NCBI GenBank assembly: GCA_028551475.1
Contig: CM052362.1
Coordinates: 20,876,021-20,940,020 of the forward strand
DNA from: Casuarina equisetifolia
Taxonomy: Eukaryota; Streptophyta; Magnoliopsida; Fagales; Casuarinaceae
DNA length: 64,000 bases
Direction: 5' to 3'
The translations under genes and the position numbers were made by a program. Positions 58,761 to 64,000 of the stretch are shown piece after piece (the first letter of the stretch is position 1; each line of letters opens with the position of its first letter). Below the pieces are notes generated by a model. It saw nothing but the letters and a program-made list of their open reading frames with translations. It did no database searches and was not told the origin of the DNA.

Positions 58761-61357
58761 ATGGATCTTTGCTTAAAATCTTCAATCTTACACTTGTTCT
58801 TGTTTATGGCTGTCGTCATAGACCTTGGCGAAGGCCAAAATGAGTGTGATGAAGCCCGGTGTGGAGCCGATGGTCCAGCCGTTCGATTTCCCTTCCGACT
58901 CAACAGCCAACCAGAGCGCTGTGGGTATCCTGGATTTCATCTATCATGCACTGACAGAAATGATACGGTTCTCGAGCTGCCGATTTCAGTAAAGCTCTTT
59001 GTCAAACAGATTAACTACAAATCTCAGGCGATTCAATTATATGATCCACATGATTGCTTTCCAAGGCAGTTTCTGGCACTCAATCTATCTGCCACGCATT
59101 TTCTGTTCAATGAAGATGAAGGATACGACCTTTCTGACTTTACTTTCTTCAATTGTTCCCCAAGAGAAGTGTCCTATCGCGATTTCATCTCTTGTCTCAG
59201 TGGCCCAGGCTATCAAGTTTATGCAAAGATAGCTTATAACCCAGTCGATATGGAAGTGCTATCTTGTACAAAGATGTATACTCTTCGATCAATTCCAGTT
59301 GATATCATGTATTACAATGAGAAACTTCTCGAATTGAAGTGGTCCAGACCAGGTTGCGGAAGCTGTGAAATAAAAGGCAAGAAATGCATATGGAAGAATA
59401 ATAGCACTGATTCAGAAACTGAATGCTTCCCCAGAGATGCAGGTACTGCCTTCTATACAGTTCTTCACGGTCCTCAAGCTTACATGTATTTATTAGATCA
59501 AGATAAGTATGTACATGCTCCTCCGTAACAGCTGATTTTCCTGCCCCGCTGCTTCAGTCATCTAAGGATATTAGAAAACAAAGATGCAAAGCTAACAAGA
59601 CTAGGCATTTCCAGTTTGTGTCTTAAATTAAACTTCTTTCCAGTAGATGTATGATAGAGTTTGGTCGCAACGTTAATTAGTCAATCAATTCCCTGTCAAT
59701 GTTTGATACGGATGAATGACTGATCAGGGTAAGCTTCCGTAGTAAGCTAACTTTAAAATCAAAACAGTACACTTTTCTTAGAAAGGGGCATCATTCTTGA
59801 AAAGTAACCAGGAATGTGCTGGTAAACAATTTTACTAGGGAATGTAGCTTTTTCGCCAAGAGGACTTTCTCCAACTGTTGGTTGTACACCAAACAAGAGG
59901 TAATTTGCTCATAAAGATGACAAACAAATGGTAATTATGGATAAATCATTGCATAACAAAATTAGACCTCTTTGAAGCCTAGAACGTGGTCAACCTCTTA
60001 GTACATATCATCCGGACAAGGCTCTGGTTTCTCTATTTTAGAAAATAAAACTATATAGGTGGCTTTTGATTGAGCTATTAGTACGGAATTCTTAACAATA
60101 TTTAATTTTGTCATGCATATAACACAGCACTAATTAGGTTAAATTTTTGACAGGTGTACCATCAAAGTTGGTGACTATTGGTGAGTTTTTTTTTATTATT
60201 TGAAATTTTCAGTGACAAGGTGATAGATTCTTAACTTTTAAATGTTTTTATATGCAGGTGTATTCTTAAGTGCATTTCTTTTAGTTGTAGCCTTTGCTCT
60301 CTACCGTATTTATAGCCGTAGGAAAATAGAGGGAGAAAATCAAGCAAAAATTGAAAAGTTCTTAGAGGATTATAGAAATTTTAAGCCTACAAGATACTTG
60401 TATGCTGACATAAAAAGGATTACAAATCAATTTATTGAAAAGTTAGGTGAAGGAGCCTATGGAACAGTGTTCAAAGGAAAGCTTTCCAATGAAGTTTATG
60501 TTGCTGTGAAGATTCTAAATACTTCCAAAGGAAATGGAGAAGAATTCATAAATGAAGTAGGAACAATGAGTAAGATCCACCATATTAATGTGGTTCGCTT
60601 GGTTGGCTTTTGTGCTGATGGATTTAAACGAGCTTTAATTTATGAATTTTTACCAAATGGTTCCTTAAACAAGTTTATATCTTCAACTAGCATTAAGAAC
60701 GATCTCCTTGGTTGGAACAAATTGCAAGATATTGCTATTGGTATAGCAAAAGGAATTGAATATCTTCACCAAGGATGTGATCAACAAATCCTTCATTTTG
60801 ACATCAAGCCACATAACATTTTGTTAGATGAGAACTTTAATCCAAAAATTTCTGATTTTGGTCTTTCCAAATTGTGTTCCAAGGATCAAAGTATAGTATC
60901 TATGACTACAGTTAAGGGAACTATAGGTTTCATTGCACCTGAAGTGTTTTCTAGAAACTTTGGAAATGTGTCTTACAAATCAGATGTGTATAGCTTTGGA
61001 ATGTTGTTGCTTGAAATAGTTGACGGAAGGAAAAATATTGATGATATGTCAAAAAATACTAATCAAATTTATTTTCCTGAATGGATTTACAATTTCTTAG
61101 AACAAAGAGAAGACTTACGAATCTTTGTTGATGATGATGGAGATGCTAAAATTGCAAAGAAACTAGCAATTGTGGGGCTTTGGTGCATCCAGTGGTACCC
61201 AATAGATCGTCCATCTATGAAGATTGTGAGTCAAATGTTGGAAGGAGAAGGAGATAAGTTAACCATGCCTCCTAATCCCTTTTCCTCTAAAGACCTTTCA
61301 AAAGTCAATGCAAGAGCTCTAAATCATGACTCAAAAGTCATTCCAAAATTAGATTAG
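58761..61357 (+). CDS. P4: intact P-type LRK10L receptor kinase (602 aa, three exons)
   Basis: Exons 58761-59442, 60154-60180 and 60258-61357, borders AG/GT, phase 1, 602 codons plus stop. The start at 58761 gives the signal peptide MDLCLKSSILHLFLF shared by P1 and P2. The ectodomain has CGADGPAVRFPFRL and CGSCEIKGKKCIW; the 27-nt exon encodes VPSKLVTI. After a membrane helix (VFLSAFLLVVAFALY) come the glycine loop [24 protein letters not shown] (non-RD), SDFGLSKL and IAPE. It is the most diverged P gene and has no lesion. One Cys of the ectodomain (CTKMCTL in P1) is Tyr here (CTKMYTL). Confidence 0.9.
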
Positions 61358-62310
61358 GTATATGGAGATGAGACACCAATTTATTCTGTACTCAAAAGAA
61401 TTTATTAATCTTATAGTTACTTTAAAGACTTCTCTTTTTCTTGATTTAACCTATGAGCAACTTGTTTTTAGTTGTATTTTTATTTCTTCTCTTCTTCTTC
61501 TTTTTTTCCCCTTTTTAGCTATGTCTTTCAATTTTTAACTATCAAACAGTTGGATTGAAATATCATATTTATTTTTGGTAAGAGATAGATATTACTGCAT
61601 GTGAATTCTCATGCATAGTTTGCATTTCTCCAAAAAGAAATTTTGAGGACAAAACTCACACAAAAAAAAAGGTTCTTAGATAATATTTAAATATAAAAAT
61701 ATTATTTCAACTTATCAACTAGCTTTTATATTATTTTTTAAAACTTTTTAATATAGTATCAAAATCCAAGTTAATTCTTACAATTTCCATTCAACTTTGA
61801 GTTTTCAAAATATGTTTAATGTACAAGATATATCAATTCTATCATGTTCAACCTTGAGTACAATGGATATTAGGTGAGTGAAAGCTATTAAGAATGAAAG
61901 TCCACATAAAACAAAAATGATCATTGAATAATTTTTAAATAAAAAAATACTACATTAACTTGTGACCTAACTTCTAGGTTAAATATTAAACTTCCTTATA
62001 AAACTTGCACCTTTGGCATAGTTGATGGCTAGTTGCAAAAAAAGTATCTATACTTTATAAATCATACACCATGGATTTGTAGATAAGTATCTATTTACAT
62101 GATATATCCCAATTGCGTGTTTACTTGATCTCAATCATACATTGTGGATGACTTTAGCAATAGTGGAGACTTAAAAGATTGTGTTGAAGTAAGTTTCAAG
62201 GGAGGCTCATCTTGAATAATTATATTACCATGTTTAAGTCAAATTTGAGGCTAACTTTATAAATCAAATGTATCAAACCTCCAACAATGCTAAATTCAAT
62301 TTAGGTTTCT
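61358..62310. other. 3' flank of P4, no gene
   Basis: Diverged counterpart of the flanks of P0-P3, still alignable by eye (TTTTGAGGACAAAA, CATACACCATGGATTT). The 180-bp repeat array is absent: the flank joins the 444-bp-type repeat directly at about 62310. No gene seen. Confidence 0.5.
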
Positions 62311-62314
62311 ATTT

Positions 62315-63240
62315 GGAAAAATGGGCCATGTAACATTAACAAATGTTGGCTCCTATCATAACTAGTTTTAACAAGTCAAGGAAAAGAAGCAAGTTAAAAA
62401 ACCCTTATATATTGTGAGTCCAACACAGTATTAGGTGGTCATGCAAGTATCACAAATGTCCATTGATGGGATTAATAGAAATAATTGAAAGGGATTTGAC
62501 AAAACAGAGAAAAAAAAAAGAACTATGAAAAGTCTTCCTATATTGTAGATCAAAGATGTAATTGTGATTCCTATCTCAAGAAAATTTATGGCACTTGCAT
62601 GTAAAGACTATTCAATGTGCAAAATCTTTATGGTCAACATTCAAATAAGAGAGTGAGAAGAAATGCAAGACACTATAGTAACAATAATCTTTGTGTTCAA
62701 GTAGAAAATATGAGGAGAGAAAAATTTCGAGTGGTCCTAAATGCCCTGTAGGAATGGTTGAGGGGGAACTTTGAGAAATGGGCCATGTAGTTAATAAAGG
62801 TTGGCTCCTGCCATAACTAGTTTTAAAAAGTCAAAGAAACGAAACAAGTAAGAAAAATCGTGATATTTTGCAAGTCCCATGCAATATTTAGTGGTCTCTT
62901 AAGTATCATGAAACATTCATTGATGGGATTGATGGGAATGGTTGAAAGGAATTTGACAAAAAAAAAAAGTAAAAAGGAATTGAGAAAAGTCTTTTTATTA
63001 CATAATCATTGATGTAACTGAGATTTCTATCTCAAAAAAAAATCTATTGTGCTCTCGTATCAAGACTATTCAATATGCAAAGACTTTACAATCAACATTC
63101 AAACAAGAGAGGAGACGTGAGGTTCCATCGTAACATTAATCTTTGTGTTCAGGTAGAAATCCAGTGAGAGAAGGATATTGATGTGGCCCTCAATGCACCA
63201 CAGGAATGGTCAAGGGGGAATTTAGAGAAATGGGCCAGGG
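62315..63240. repeat. degenerate 444-bp-type repeat, about two worn units
   Basis: TATATATTGTGAG at about 62405 and GATATTTTGCAAG at about 62871 mark two units about 466 bp apart, with recognisable companion words (CATTGATGGGA, CAATGTGCAAA, GGAATGGT). Much more diverged than the units of the four arrays, so it may be close to the array's older state. Confidence 0.7.
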
Positions 63241-64000
63241 TGCATCAACGGATTCTTTGGTGGGCCAGCAATAGGTTGGGCTTAGAGAGTTGCTAGACTG
63301 AATTTTGGAATTGGGTGGCTTCTCTAGCGATTGCAGGCATAAATTGCCAAGTTCGTCCAAAGCCAATGTTTATGGCTCATCATGCCCCTCTTGGAATTCC
63401 CAGGCATAGCAAATTAAGCTGAGCTTTGAGGCCTCAAGTTAGAATTTTCAGTCATTATTCCACTGAATAAAAAAAAACATTGCAATTAATCAAAGCAAAG
63501 GACCCTTTTTCTCCATATAATCGAACTATACAGGTTTAACCGTTCGCCTACCATTTTGCATGCTATTGGAGAACAGAGAAACCTCGGCCTCACTGGTTCT
63601 TCATATTCAATGGCAGTCCTAATTTTAATTGAGGCCAATTCTTTGTTACGATAAACTGAACTAATTTTTTCAGGTCATTTTCAATTAAAATTTTATTTAG
63701 ACAATCTTCATTACAACAGCAATTTATCTTTTACTTACAATCAAATGACCCTATGATTCCTAATCTTCGGCAATTATTAATGCAGTGATTTGCCTTCTCA
63801 CAGCTATCCCTACAGAACACCAAATTTCTGCACACTAGGTCATATCCTAGTGAACCAAGAACCTCCATTGCTTCTGTGAAGCCCATCTAGGCAAAGATCT
63901 CTTTCCTTGTTCCTATTCAGAACCTTTCATATCCTCTCAGAGTTCATTTATTTGTTTGTTTATTCTGAGAAGGGAAGCTATCAGATAAGCACAACAAAAC
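63241..64000. other. spacer at right edge, entering next block
   Basis: Shares 63540-63760 with 16110-16310, and the last 110 or so bases with 51235-51330, the 3' side of SDHAF4. The next block's minus-strand SDHAF4 gene is expected within a few hundred bases. No gene inside the window. Confidence 0.5.

Overview
The window is nuclear DNA of a flowering plant, most likely a eudicot: the coding regions are interrupted by AT-rich introns with canonical GT/AG borders, the receptors are of the plant LRK10L (Lr10-like) class, and plant-type LTR elements are present. I cannot name the species.

Layout. A compound block of about 16.3-18.3 kb is repeated in tandem, with about four copies in view and both ends of the window cut inside a copy. 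Read left to right, a full block holds: (1) a minus-strand gene for succinate dehydrogenase assembly factor 4 (SDHAF4; 16865-17197, 34657-34989, 51495-51827); (2) a broken plus-strand first exon of another small gene, resembling KGD4/MRPS36 (17921-17996, 35552-35599, absent from the third block); (3) a minus-strand 'M-type' receptor kinase with a string of tiny phase-1 exons (M2 19641-24364, M3 37135-41621, M4 53649-58278; M1 survives only as an exon-1 stump at 6364-6618); (4) head-to-head with it, a plus-strand 'P-type' receptor kinase made of ectodomain exon, 27-nt exon and kinase exon (P0 1-989 partial, P1 7571-9880, P2 25869-28488, P3 42123-44674, P4 58761-61357); (5) an array of about 180-bp repeats; (6) an array of about 444-bp repeats in 5, 9, 8 and 7 copies, with a worn pair at 62.3-63.2 kb; (7) a spacer leading to the next SDHAF4 gene.

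State of the genes. P1, P4, M2 and M4 are open over their full length in my exon models, with lysine, HFD (non-RD) and DFG motifs present. P2 is open but its DFG aspartate is a tyrosine. P3 carries the same change plus two stops and a 5' deletion. M3 has a stop, a frameshift and DFD for DFG. M1 lost all but its first 230 or so coding bases in a deletion whose junction contains copied filler DNA. P0 reads DVG. The locus therefore mixes likely active receptors, kinase-dead ones and relics.

Insertions. Comparing blocks exposes insertions at sites empty in sister blocks: a 1,274-bp TG...CA element with 5-bp target duplication (2088-3361, a solo LTR), and a 714-bp composite of three 82-bp terminal repeats with a tRNA-Met-type primer site and Pol III-like boxes (50256-50969). 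The most unusual features are that composite element, the symmetric microexon arrays in the receptor genes (including a 27-nt exon triplicated inside exact 142-bp repeats), and the frame-length (444 = 3 x 148) tandem repeat in each spacer. By family, the receptors are plasma-membrane kinases with galacturonan-binding-like ectodomains that probably act in surface sensing or defence; SDHAF4 looks like a housekeeping passenger of the amplification.
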